Below, in pieces: positions 34,885 through 42,751 of a stretch of DNA of 64,000 nucleotides. The position numbers and the translations under genes were made by a program. Each line of letters starts with the position of its first letter. Position 1 is the stretch's first letter. The notes under the pieces were generated by a model. That model saw only the letters and a list, made by a program, of their open reading frames with translations. It was not told the origin of the DNA and did not search any database. This DNA comes from CAYQTO01 sp964420455 (GTDB lineage Bacteria; Sumerlaeota; Sumerlaeia; SLMS01), in contig CAYQTO010000003.1 in the NCBI GenBank assembly GCA_964420455.1, positions 1 to 64,000 of the forward strand, in the 5' to 3' direction.

Positions 34885-36143
34885 CGACCGTGTTGATCGT
34901 GGACGACAACGAGACCTACCGCACCGCGTTCCGGCGCAACCTGATGCTGCGGGATTACGACGTGCTCGAGGCGGAACACGCGGAGGACGCCCTCCGGGTT
35001 CTTGACAAGGACCAGGCGGACATCGTGGTGACGGACCTCAGCATGCGCACGCCGACGGAGGGGCTGGACCTGATCCGCTCGATCAAGCAGGTCGATCCGC
35101 TTCTTCCTGTGGTGCTCATCTCCGCCGTCGGCACTTTCGAGGAGGGATCACTCGCGAAGGAGCTCGGTGCTGACCGCGTCCTCATGAAGCAGAAGCTGGA
35201 TGAGCAAATCGAGGATCTCTACGACGCAATCGACAGTGCGAAGGAGCGGAGCGCCCGGTTGCGGTCCGAACGCAAGTGGATCGAGGACGTGGCCGCGAAG
35301 AGCGACGGCATCAGTGAGGAGGAAACCGGAAAGTTGCGCGAGTTGATCGCGACGCCCAACCAGCATCCGGTGATCATGGCGGAGGCCTACGACACGCTCG
35401 CGATGGCGACCGAGGGGGAAATCCGGCGCTCCCTCGCCCAGGAACTCGAGAGCGCCGAGGCGACCGCGCTCGAAGCCGTCGACAAGGAACTGAAGGAAGC
35501 CCTCCCGGAGTTCAGCCGCTTCGCCCCGGAGACCCAGAAGGAACTCCGGACCGCCGAATTCTTCTTCCAGCGGCAGGAGAATTCCCCAAAAAACCAAAGC
35601 GTGGATTTCTCCCGCAACATCGGTTTCTCGTACTGCTTCGCGGTGGAGAACGAGGCGAAGGTGCGCCTGCGCAAGAGGCTCCAGAAGTTCCTCGCGGACA
35701 AGGCAAGCGTGAAGCTGATCAAACAGCTGATAGACAACCGGTCGGGCCAGCTCGACCTCTTTTACCACCAGTACCTGCTGCGGCTCGAGCAACAGATCAG
35801 CTTTGATTTCACCGTAGACAACGTGCGCCAGGTGTTCCAGCGCATCATGGAACATGAGTCGCGCTACAAGCCCGACGGACTCAAGGCCCTAGGAATCATG
35901 ATTGTGTGTTTTGGCCGCGATTACAAGGTGAAGACGCTCAAGTCAGAAGTGAAGGTGGATAATCCGCTGCACCTCAAGGCGTTCGATTCGGACCAGGAGG
36001 TGCTGCGGTTCGCGCACCTGCTGGTCTCGCTCCAGCACCTGCGGAATCCGTATATCCACCCGGAGATCAGCGAGATGGAAAAGGTGTCGAAGATTCGGGA
36101 GACGGCGCTGGAATGTCTGAAGGCGATCTCGCGGCTGGCGTGA
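34881..36143 (+). CDS. Response regulator with a HEPN-like C-terminal domain
   Basis: A 420-residue protein. Residues 1-120 form a canonical receiver: D8-D9, phosphoacceptor D52, S81 and K103. Residues about 120-220 are helical and charged (coiled-coil-like). Residues about 225-420 are all-helical and not a helix-turn-helix, AAA+, GGDEF or methylesterase domain. The segment SVDFSRNIGFSYCFAVENEA followed much later by HLRNPYIHPEISEME resembles HEPN proteins, with R388-N-x3-H393 fitting the R-x4-6-H ribonuclease motif. That assignment is inference. The start is GTG 34881, coupled to the kinase by GTGA. Output by RNA cleavage or protein binding rather than transcription is the interesting possibility. 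Confidence 0.85.
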   Translation: MTTVLIVDDNETYRTAFRRNLMLRDYDVLEAEHAEDALRVLDKDQADIVVTDLSMRTPTEGLDLIRSIKQVDPLLPVVLISAVGTFEEGSLAKELGADRVLMKQKLDEQIEDLYDAIDSAKERSARLRSERKWIEDVAAKSDGISEEETGKLRELIATPNQHPVIMAEAYDTLAMATEGEIRRSLAQELESAEATALEAVDKELKEALPEFSRFAPETQKELRTAEFFFQRQENSPKNQSVDFSRNIGFSYCFAVENEAKVRLRKRLQKFLADKASVKLIKQLIDNRSGQLDLFYHQYLLRLEQQISFDFTVDNVRQVFQRIMEHESRYKPDGLKALGIMIVCFGRDYKVKTLKSEVKVDNPLHLKAFDSDQEVLRFAHLLVSLQHLRNPYIHPEISEMEKVSKIRETALECLKAISRLA

Positions 36144-37459
36144 GGACCTGGGGGATTCTTGCGGCGCTGGTGGCGGGCCTGTTGATGGCCCGGGGGGGCT
36201 GGACACAGACTGATCAGGATTCCTCCGCCCCCTGGATGGCTGTCTTAGAACAGTCCGTCGGCAGCGAGGGGATGTATGTGGTGGAGGTTTATCCCACGGG
36301 CGAGGGGGCCGCGACGCGCCTCTACCTGCAGCAGCTCAATGCCGCGGCCCAGCGTTACCAAGTGGAACGCCCGAACGATCCAGTGCGCTTCAACCTGATG
36401 GTGGCGTATGGCTATATAGACGAACCTGGCGAGGGCGTACCCGAGCAGGAGTTCCAGTGGGACGAGGACCGGGGTCTGTTTCGCAGCAGCCTTGGGGGGG
36501 CGCACGCCCCCGGGTACGGGGCTGCCCGGCTCCTCGAGGCGAACCGGGCCATCCGCCAGCGCATCCTCCAACCGACGCCCTTTGTCCGTTCCCGCTGGAA
36601 GGCCGTCTACACCGACGAGGAGGCCCCCGGGTTCCTCCGGCGCGAGATCGAACTGCGCGAGTACCTCCTGGAGGCGGAGCGCGCTCCCGAGGTCCGCCGC
36701 GCCGAGGCCCTCCACCAGCAACTGGTCGACATCGAAGAGGCGGTGCGTCTCTACGCCCTCACGGAAATGGCGGAGGTGGGCGATCCCCTCACCTTCGAGC
36801 AACTGAGCGCGTCGGGGTTCCTGCGCCTGGTGGAGCGCCTGCCGGAGCAGCCGGAGGTCGAACTCAGCGAGATTGGCGTCCCGCCGGTCATCCGAGAGAC
36901 TGGCGGGCCACCGCTGACAAGCGAGCCGGCCAGCCTCCTCGGTTGGAAGCGCCAGCACGCGGCGGAAATCTACCGCCGCTCCCCCGATTATCCCCCCGCC
37001 AAGGCGCTGCGAGCTCGCTACGAGCGGCCGGAGAAAGCGGTGGAAGTCCTTGGCGAGGCGATTGCCGCCTGGCCCGCCGTCCCCGGCCTCCGCATCGAGC
37101 GCATGACCCACCTCGCGCGACTCGCGCGACTCGACGAATGGACGGAAGACCTCGACGCCGTGCTCGGCACCTTTCCCTCGGGCATTCATCTCTTCGAGAT
37201 GTCCATCACGGCGGAGGTAAGTGGCGGCTTTGATGCCGCAGCCAGGGCGCGTTTTGCCACCGTTCTCGCTGACGTGCGTCCGGACCTCCTCACCCAGCAA
37301 CTGTTGGCGCTGGCGAGCCTGCAAGAGGTGGATCGCATCGACGACGCCCGGACGATTTTCGACCGGCTGGCCTTCAGCAACCCCGCGTGGCAGTTGGTGC
37401 TGACCCGGCCCGGGGAGGGCGGCGACGCGCCTACGGAAAGCGGGACCGCCAGCCCCTAG
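36140..37459 (+). CDS. Secreted helical-repeat (TPR-like) protein of unknown function
   Basis: A 439-residue exported protein. Starting at GTG 36140 (overlapping the upstream stop as GTGA, the same junction type as the previous gene) gives an immediate signal peptide RTWGILAALVAGLLMARGG. An ATG at 36113 would add nine residues and a 31-base overlap. The mature part is mostly helical, with heptad-rich segments around 175-235 and TPR-like pairs near the C-terminus (AVEVLGEAIAAWPAVPGLRI, LLALASLQEVDRIDDARTIF). It closes the lolA-lptE-kinase-regulator operon, so it may be an envelope partner of the sensor. No enzymatic motif is visible. Confidence 0.72.
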   Translation: MRTWGILAALVAGLLMARGGWTQTDQDSSAPWMAVLEQSVGSEGMYVVEVYPTGEGAATRLYLQQLNAAAQRYQVERPNDPVRFNLMVAYGYIDEPGEGVPEQEFQWDEDRGLFRSSLGGAHAPGYGAARLLEANRAIRQRILQPTPFVRSRWKAVYTDEEAPGFLRREIELREYLLEAERAPEVRRAEALHQQLVDIEEAVRLYALTEMAEVGDPLTFEQLSASGFLRLVERLPEQPEVELSEIGVPPVIRETGGPPLTSEPASLLGWKRQHAAEIYRRSPDYPPAKALRARYERPEKAVEVLGEAIAAWPAVPGLRIERMTHLARLARLDEWTEDLDAVLGTFPSGIHLFEMSITAEVSGGFDAAARARFATVLADVRPDLLTQQLLALASLQEVDRIDDARTIFDRLAFSNPAWQLVLTRPGEGGDAPTESGTASP

Positions 37460-37553
37460 CCCTCGTTCAGCACCGTGCCTTTAACTTGACATGGTTCGAT
37501 GGCAGCGGCGACTCCCCGCAGGACAGTTTCATTTTCCCGCTAGGAGCGTCCTC

Positions 37554-37970
37554 ATGAAAGGAACCGCACTTTGGGCAGGCGTTCTCTCCACCGCGCTGCT
37601 CGGTACCGGCTGTATCTCGATTCAGGATTACGGCTCGCCCGGCATGGGCCAGCGCATCACCGAGGGGGCCCGCGCCGCCGAGGTCTTCATCAATCTCGGC
37701 GAGCCTGATACCATCGTCGAGGGTAACGGCCTCACCGCCTATGTCTACAAGTACGTCCGCGGGCAGTCCTACCTCGGCGTGTACAGCGACGTTTCTCGCC
37801 GCGACCTGGTTGTCGTTCTCGACGACACGGGCACGGTGGTCGCCACCCAGATGGTCGATGTTGGCAAGGGCCGGAGCTTCATTTCGGCGCCCCTCACCTA
37901 TCCGGTCATGGTCGAGGAACTCCTCGAGTCGCCAGAGAATTACAGCTACCAGTACACGCACGACGATTGA
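37554..37970 (+). CDS. Small BamE/SmpA-like outer-membrane lipoprotein
   Basis: A 138-residue lipoprotein with lipobox LLGTGC. The mature part has EVFINLGEPDTIVEGNGLTA and YVYKYVRGQSY, the V-x-x-L-G-x-P-D ... Y-x-Y arrangement common to SmpA/BamE-type domains. BamE helps the beta-barrel assembly machine, but the similarity is short and this could be another lipoprotein of the same fold. TAGGAG lies about 8 bases before ATG 37554. TTGACA at 37486 is a possible -35. A strong terminator follows, so the gene is monocistronic. Confidence 0.65.
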   Translation: MKGTALWAGVLSTALLGTGCISIQDYGSPGMGQRITEGARAAEVFINLGEPDTIVEGNGLTAYVYKYVRGQSYLGVYSDVSRRDLVVVLDDTGTVVATQMVDVGKGRSFISAPLTYPVMVEELLESPENYSYQYTHDD

Positions 37971-37993
37971 CCCGGCTGCGGTCCTCCGTCTTG

Positions 37994-38036
37994 ACGGGGC
38001 GCCCCGGCCGTTGGCTGCGGCGCCCCGTTCCTTTTT
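37994..38036 (+). terminator. Intrinsic terminator of the BamE-like gene
   Basis: ACGGGGCGCC (37994-38003) pairs perfectly with GGCGCCCCGT (38019-38028), with a 15-base apical part that can pair further, then TCCTTTTT. It lies between two convergent genes and ends 4 bases before the purH stop. Confidence 0.85.
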
Positions 38037-38039
38037 CCG

Positions 38040-39632
38040 CTAGTGGCGGAAGTAGCGCATTCCCGTGAACACCATGACGATGCCGTGCTCGTTGGCGGCG
38101 GTTATGGAGTCCTCGTCGCGGACCGAGCCGCCCGGTTGGATAATGCCGCGCACGCCCTGACCCGCGGCGATGTCGACGCTGTCGCGGAAGGGAAAGAAGG
38201 CGTCGCTCGCCATGTAGCATCCCGCGAGGGGCTCCTTCGCCTTGCTGATTCCAAGATTCGCGGCGTCTATACGGGACATCTGGCCGGCGCCGATGCCGAG
38301 CGTCTTCGTCGCGCTTGTATAGACGATCGCGTTGGACTTGACCCACTTGACGCAGCGCCAGGCGAAGAGGAGCCCGCCGAGGTCCTCGTCGGTCGGAGCC
38401 GTTTCCGTGACCACGCGGAGGTCGTCGCGCCCGGCCCGGCCAAGGTCCCGATCCGTCAGCAGCGCCCCCCCCACGACGCCGCGGACAACGGGCACCGGCT
38501 GCTTCTCCGTAAAGGGCCCCGTCTCCAGCACGCGGAGGTTCTTCTTCGTGGCGAGGATTTCGCGCGCCTCGCCGTCGAAGGAGGGCGCGATGACGATTTC
38601 GTTGAAGGTATGGATGATGGCCTCGGCGGCGGGGCGATCGACCGGCGAAGAAAGGGCGATAATCCCTCCGAAGGCGGAGTCGGGGTCGGTGCTGCGGGCA
38701 GCCTCATAGGCCGCGACCGGGGTGTCGCCGAGCGCAATGCCGCAGGGGTTGCTGTGCTTGACGATGACCGCGGCGGCGGGGGCCAGGTCCGCGAAGTCGC
38801 GCACCATCTCGAGCGCGCCCTCCGCATCGAGGATGTTGTTGTAGCTGAGCTCCTTCCCCTGGAGCTGACGGGCGGTGGCCAGGGAGGTCTCGGTGCAGGC
38901 GGGGTCGGTGTAGAAGGCAGCGCGCTGGTGGGGATTCTCGCCATAACGCATGGGCTGACGCAGCGGGTAGGAGAGGGAAAGGACGGGGGGAAGCCCTTCC
39001 TCCTCGGGGGCGTCGGCGGTGGCAAGGTAGCCCGCGATGGCGGCGTCGTAGGCGGCGGTCGTGGCGAAGACCTTGCGGGCGAGTTCGGCGCGGAGTTCCG
39101 GCGTCGTGTCTCCGGCGGAGGCGACCTGACTGGCCACGCGCGAGTAGTCGGCCGGATCCGTGACGACGGTCACCGCGGCGTGGTTCTTGGCCGCCGACCG
39201 CAGCATGGACGGCCCGCCAATGTCGATCTGTTCGATGATTTCCTCGCGGGTTTTGCCGGGATTTTTCAGCGTTTCGACGAACGGATAGAGGTTCACAACA
39301 ACCAGGTCGATCGGGGCGATGCGGTGATCGGCGATGGTGTTCATGTGGGCAGGGAGGTCACGGCGGGCGAGAAGGCCGCCATGGACCGCCGGGTGGAGGG
39401 TCTTGACGCGGCCGTCGAGGATTTCCGGAAAGCCGGTGACGTCGCTCACGTCCTCCACGGGGAGCTCGCCCTCGCGGAGGTGTCGCGCCGTTCCGCCGGT
39501 GGAAAGAAGACGGACGCCGTGTTCGTGGAGCTGGCGCGCAAAATCAAGGAGGCCGGTCTTGTCGCTGACCGAGAGCAAGGCGGTTTTGATGGGCACCGTG
39601 GGAAGAACCTCGCAGGGACGGGATAAGGCCAC
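38040..39632 (-). CDS. purH: Bifunctional AICAR formyltransferase / IMP cyclohydrolase PurH
   Basis: A 530-residue enzyme catalysing the last two steps of de novo IMP synthesis. The N-terminal IMP cyclohydrolase domain (about 14-200) shows TALLSVSDKTGLLDFARQL, LLSTGGTARHLRE and GRVKTLHPAVHGGLLARR. The C-terminal transformylase domain has RYGENPHQRAAFYTD, LQGKELSYNNILDAEGA, VKHSNPCGIALG and the closing GMRYFRH. GTG 39632 is the longest start, and a GTG at 39596 is closer to the conserved region. The gene is followed by a convergent terminator. A GTCTATACGG word at 38265 is antisense here and uses an ATA isoleucine codon. Confidence 0.96.
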   Translation of the reverse strand: MALSRPCEVLPTVPIKTALLSVSDKTGLLDFARQLHEHGVRLLSTGGTARHLREGELPVEDVSDVTGFPEILDGRVKTLHPAVHGGLLARRDLPAHMNTIADHRIAPIDLVVVNLYPFVETLKNPGKTREEIIEQIDIGGPSMLRSAAKNHAAVTVVTDPADYSRVASQVASAGDTTPELRAELARKVFATTAAYDAAIAGYLATADAPEEEGLPPVLSLSYPLRQPMRYGENPHQRAAFYTDPACTETSLATARQLQGKELSYNNILDAEGALEMVRDFADLAPAAAVIVKHSNPCGIALGDTPVAAYEAARSTDPDSAFGGIIALSSPVDRPAAEAIIHTFNEIVIAPSFDGEAREILATKKNLRVLETGPFTEKQPVPVVRGVVGGALLTDRDLGRAGRDDLRVVTETAPTDEDLGGLLFAWRCVKWVKSNAIVYTSATKTLGIGAGQMSRIDAANLGISKAKEPLAGCYMASDAFFPFRDSVDIAAGQGVRGIIQPGGSVRDEDSITAANEHGIVMVFTGMRYFRH

Positions 39633-39679
39633 GTGTGGGGCGGCCCCCGGCGAGGGTCAAGGGCGAGGGCGCCGGGCGT

Positions 39680-40330
39680 CTAGTGGGGCTGGCGCTGGAG
39701 GATTGCCGACGTGTAGACGCTCGCGGATGGGTCCGAGGGATCGACGCGGCTGTCGTCAAGGTGCAGGGTGTTGGAAACGATGCGGGCCCGGCGCATGACC
39801 TGAATGCCATCGGCGTTGGTATGGAGCATGAGCAGCCCCTCGGTCACCACGCCACCCATCGGGGGCTGGTTGGCACTCTCGACGGTGCCGCGGGCGAGCA
39901 CGTTGCCGGCATCGTCCACCTTGAGCATCCACATTTCACTGGAGCGGGGCTGGCCGTCTTCGCGGCGGACGATGGTCAGGCTCTGGTGCTGACGGGTGGA
40001 GGACCAGAACTCGGCAACGATCTCTCGTTGCTCGAGGATCCTGCCCTCCGCCGAGAGGACGTGCTCGGTCCCCTTCCAGACGCCGTCCCAAGGGGCGAGT
40101 TGGGCCGCCAGTTGGTCGGACCTCATCTCGGAATCCGTCGGGTTGATGGACTGGGCGACATACAGCATGACCAGCAGGACAACGATGGCCGTGGAGATGT
40201 AATAGAGGACTCGCTGCGAAAAGCTGGTTTCGCGACGGCGGCGGAGCGCCTCGCGGCGACGCGTCAATTGAACCCCCTCGATCGAGGAGTCGAGGTAGTC
40301 TTCGAAACTGACCGAGCTTTCTCGGGTCAT
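39680..40330 (-). CDS. Membrane-anchored protein of unknown function
   Basis: A 216-residue protein with a short cytoplasmic segment (about 1-45, acidic then Arg-rich), one membrane helix (about 47-66, YYISTAIVVLLVMLYVAQ) and an extracytoplasmic beta-rich domain (about 85-216). The latter starts GVWKGTEHVLSAEGRI and resembles lipocalin-like or DUF1579-like folds, but I cannot assign a family. I chose ATG 40330 because upstream frame is antisense to a regulatory region. It lies 47 bases upstream of purH on the same strand and might be co-transcribed with it. Confidence 0.65.
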   Translation of the reverse strand: MTRESSVSFEDYLDSSIEGVQLTRRREALRRRRETSFSQRVLYYISTAIVVLLVMLYVAQSINPTDSEMRSDQLAAQLAPWDGVWKGTEHVLSAEGRILEQREIVAEFWSSTRQHQSLTIVRREDGQPRSSEMWMLKVDDAGNVLARGTVESANQPPMGGVVTEGLLMLHTNADGIQVMRRARIVSNTLHLDDSRVDPSDPSASVYTSAILQRQPH

Positions 40331-40622
40331 TCGGTCCTCTCCGCTGGAGACACGGCTGAAATCTTGAGGATGGCGCATTGGAGATTGCCGTGAGGCGGGA
40401 GTGAAGCGAAAAATCGCCGATCTTGATCCCGTTGCGGTCCGATGGGGGGCTGTTGCAGAAGAGCCGGGCCAAAACTCGGGGAGAATCCTGCCCACAGGGC
40501 CACGGGGCCTACTTCTGGAAAGTATAGCCCGGCATCCTGATTCCGGCAAGAAAAACGCATCGCCGCAGACTTGGGAGCAGCCCCTCCGCCTGCACACCTT
40601 CCTTCCACAAGGGAAACACTTC

Positions 40623-42734
40623 ATGGATAAACGTCTCCTGCCACTTTTCCTGGCGCTTGTGCTGCCGGGAGCCGTGCCGGCCGCCAATCCGGCGACGGAG
40701 TTCCTGCCCCAGGTGGTCGTCGATGCCTTCAATCCGGACGTGGACGACGCCGGCAGGGCGGCCGCCACACCGACTATCGGTGGCAAGCTGCGCATCCGGA
40801 CGCCGGCCGACTACGCCACGCTCAATGCGATCACCGTCCTTGGCCAGCCCGAACGCGTCATCATCAACCACCTGAGCGACTCGCTCGTGGACCAGGATCG
40901 CGAGACGCTCGAGTATTATGGGGAAATGGCCTGGATGTGGACGGAGGCGGACCTCGTGAAACGCCGCGACGGCGAGGCGCGCGAGGGCCGCATCGTTGCC
41001 AAGGATGACGACTCGCTCGCTTTTGTTCCCGGGGCCCGCATCGTTACGACCAACAATAACCCGTATCACGTGGCCGAAGTGAACGAGGCGGAGGGATACG
41101 TGGTTCTCGCGGAGCGATACGGCGGCGAACGGATCGAAGGCGAGGTGACAATCCTCGATCATACGGTCCGCATCGACGAGGGAAAGGGAGCCGGAGCCCG
41201 CGAACGGACAGAAACGATCCCCTCCGGCGAGCTGGACGTCTATACGTATACCATGGGCAACTTCAACGAGGAGCGCCCCTTTGCGAAGCGCCAGGTGGCC
41301 TACGAGTTTTTCCTTCGACCCGGGGCGACCTGGTCCGATGGCCAGCCCTTCACGCCGGAGGACGTGAAGTTCAGCTACGAGACGATCATGAATCCGGCCG
41401 TGGAGGCCGCCCACCTGAGGGCAATCTTCCAGGATGTGGAGCTGTGCGAGGTGGACGCTGAGAGGAACTCCGTTCGCTTTCGCTACAAGACCACCTATTT
41501 CCAGGCCCTCGGGATTCTCGGTGGGGTGAACGGGAGCAGCTACTTTATCCCCCGGCACGTCTTCCAGCCCGAGCGCTTTGGCGGCGACGAGCAGGCCTTT
41601 GGCGAATCCTTCAACGACCACCAGTTTGGCGAGAACCCCGTCTATACGGGACCCTATGTGCTCGATTCATGGGAGCGGGGCGACACGCTCACGATCCGGA
41701 GGAACGAGGCCTATTGGAAGAACACCCTGCCGGAGGGGGCCATCCCACGATGGCGCAAGGGCCAGCCCTACCTGGACGAAATCAGTTGGGTGCTCTATCG
41801 CGAGGCGGCGGCCGTGCTGAGCGACCTCGAGTCCGATAACCTCGATGTGGACTTCGACGTGGAGCCGGCCACATGGGCCCAGGAGCGCACAAACTCGGAA
41901 CGCTTCCTCGAGGGGATGATCCGCGCGGACAAGGTCGGGTACCTCTACACCTACATCGGGTGGAACATGGAGAATCCGCTCTTTGAGGACGTGAACGTCC
42001 GTCGCGCGCTGGCAATGCTGATTCCCCGGGAGGAGATCGCCCGCGACGTGCACGAGGGGGTCGCCTTCCCTGTCGATGGCCCGTTCTACTTCCAGGGGCC
42101 TGGGTACGACAAGTCCGTGGAGCCGATCCGTTATGACCCGACCTCCGCGCGCCGTCTGCTCATGAGGTCCGGATGGCTGGACCGCGATCGCGACGGCGTC
42201 CTGGAAAAGCGCATAAACGGCGAACTCGTGCCCTTCGAATTCTCCTACTCCATCCACAACGCCCGCGACTACCACCAGAAGATCGCCGACATCGTGAAGG
42301 AAAACGTCGAACAGGTGGGCATCCGCATGAACATCAACAAATCCGACTGGACGATCTTCTCCGAGTCGATCCGCGACAAGAACTTCGACGCCGTCCGCTT
42401 CGCCTGGGGGGCGCCGCTCGAGCCCGACCCCTTCATGGTCTGGCACAGCTCGCAGGCGGAGGATAAGGGGAACAATTTCGTCAGTTACCGGAACGACCGG
42501 GTGGACGAGTTGTGCGTCCTCATCCGCGAGGAACTGGACCCGGCAAAGCGTTGGGAAATGGCCCGCGAGGCCCATCGCCTCATCCACGAGGACCAGCCCT
42601 ACTGCTTTCTGTTCGGGTTCCGGGAGAACTTCTTCATCGACCGCGGACTCCGCGGCATCCGCCTCTACCCCGATACGTATACACACGACCTGGCGGAGTG
42701 GTACTGGAAGGAAATCCCGGAGAATCGGCTCTAG
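40623..42734 (+). CDS. ABC transporter substrate-binding protein, peptide type (SBP_bac_5 family)
   Basis: A 703-residue periplasmic binding protein with a signal peptide (1-20, ending VPAA). SBP family 5 motifs include YEFFLRPGATWSDGQPFTPE, DVKFSYETIMNP, NPVYTGPYVLDSWERGD and DVNVRRALAMLIPREEI. It is longer than typical DppA/OppA (about 530) because of an extra segment at about 60-200 before the canonical lobe. It initiates the importer operon whose two permeases follow. No ATPase genes (dppD/dppF) adjoin, so they must be encoded elsewhere. Two GTCTATAC words (41238, 41640) occur inside. Confidence 0.9.
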   Translation: MDKRLLPLFLALVLPGAVPAANPATEFLPQVVVDAFNPDVDDAGRAAATPTIGGKLRIRTPADYATLNAITVLGQPERVIINHLSDSLVDQDRETLEYYGEMAWMWTEADLVKRRDGEAREGRIVAKDDDSLAFVPGARIVTTNNNPYHVAEVNEAEGYVVLAERYGGERIEGEVTILDHTVRIDEGKGAGARERTETIPSGELDVYTYTMGNFNEERPFAKRQVAYEFFLRPGATWSDGQPFTPEDVKFSYETIMNPAVEAAHLRAIFQDVELCEVDAERNSVRFRYKTTYFQALGILGGVNGSSYFIPRHVFQPERFGGDEQAFGESFNDHQFGENPVYTGPYVLDSWERGDTLTIRRNEAYWKNTLPEGAIPRWRKGQPYLDEISWVLYREAAAVLSDLESDNLDVDFDVEPATWAQERTNSERFLEGMIRADKVGYLYTYIGWNMENPLFEDVNVRRALAMLIPREEIARDVHEGVAFPVDGPFYFQGPGYDKSVEPIRYDPTSARRLLMRSGWLDRDRDGVLEKRINGELVPFEFSYSIHNARDYHQKIADIVKENVEQVGIRMNINKSDWTIFSESIRDKNFDAVRFAWGAPLEPDPFMVWHSSQAEDKGNNFVSYRNDRVDELCVLIREELDPAKRWEMAREAHRLIHEDQPYCFLFGFRENFFIDRGLRGIRLYPDTYTHDLAEWYWKEIPENRL

Positions 42735-42751
42735 GCGGGGCGTCCGCACAC

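Noticed and set aside
36113..36139. ATG 36113 as start of the secreted helical protein
   Set aside because: It would place nine polar residues before the signal peptide and overlap the regulator by 31 bases; GTG 36140 gives the GTGA junction used by the preceding gene.
38043..39626. 527-codon plus-strand frame opposite purH
   Set aside because: Shadow of PurH, whose domain motifs are complete on the minus strand.
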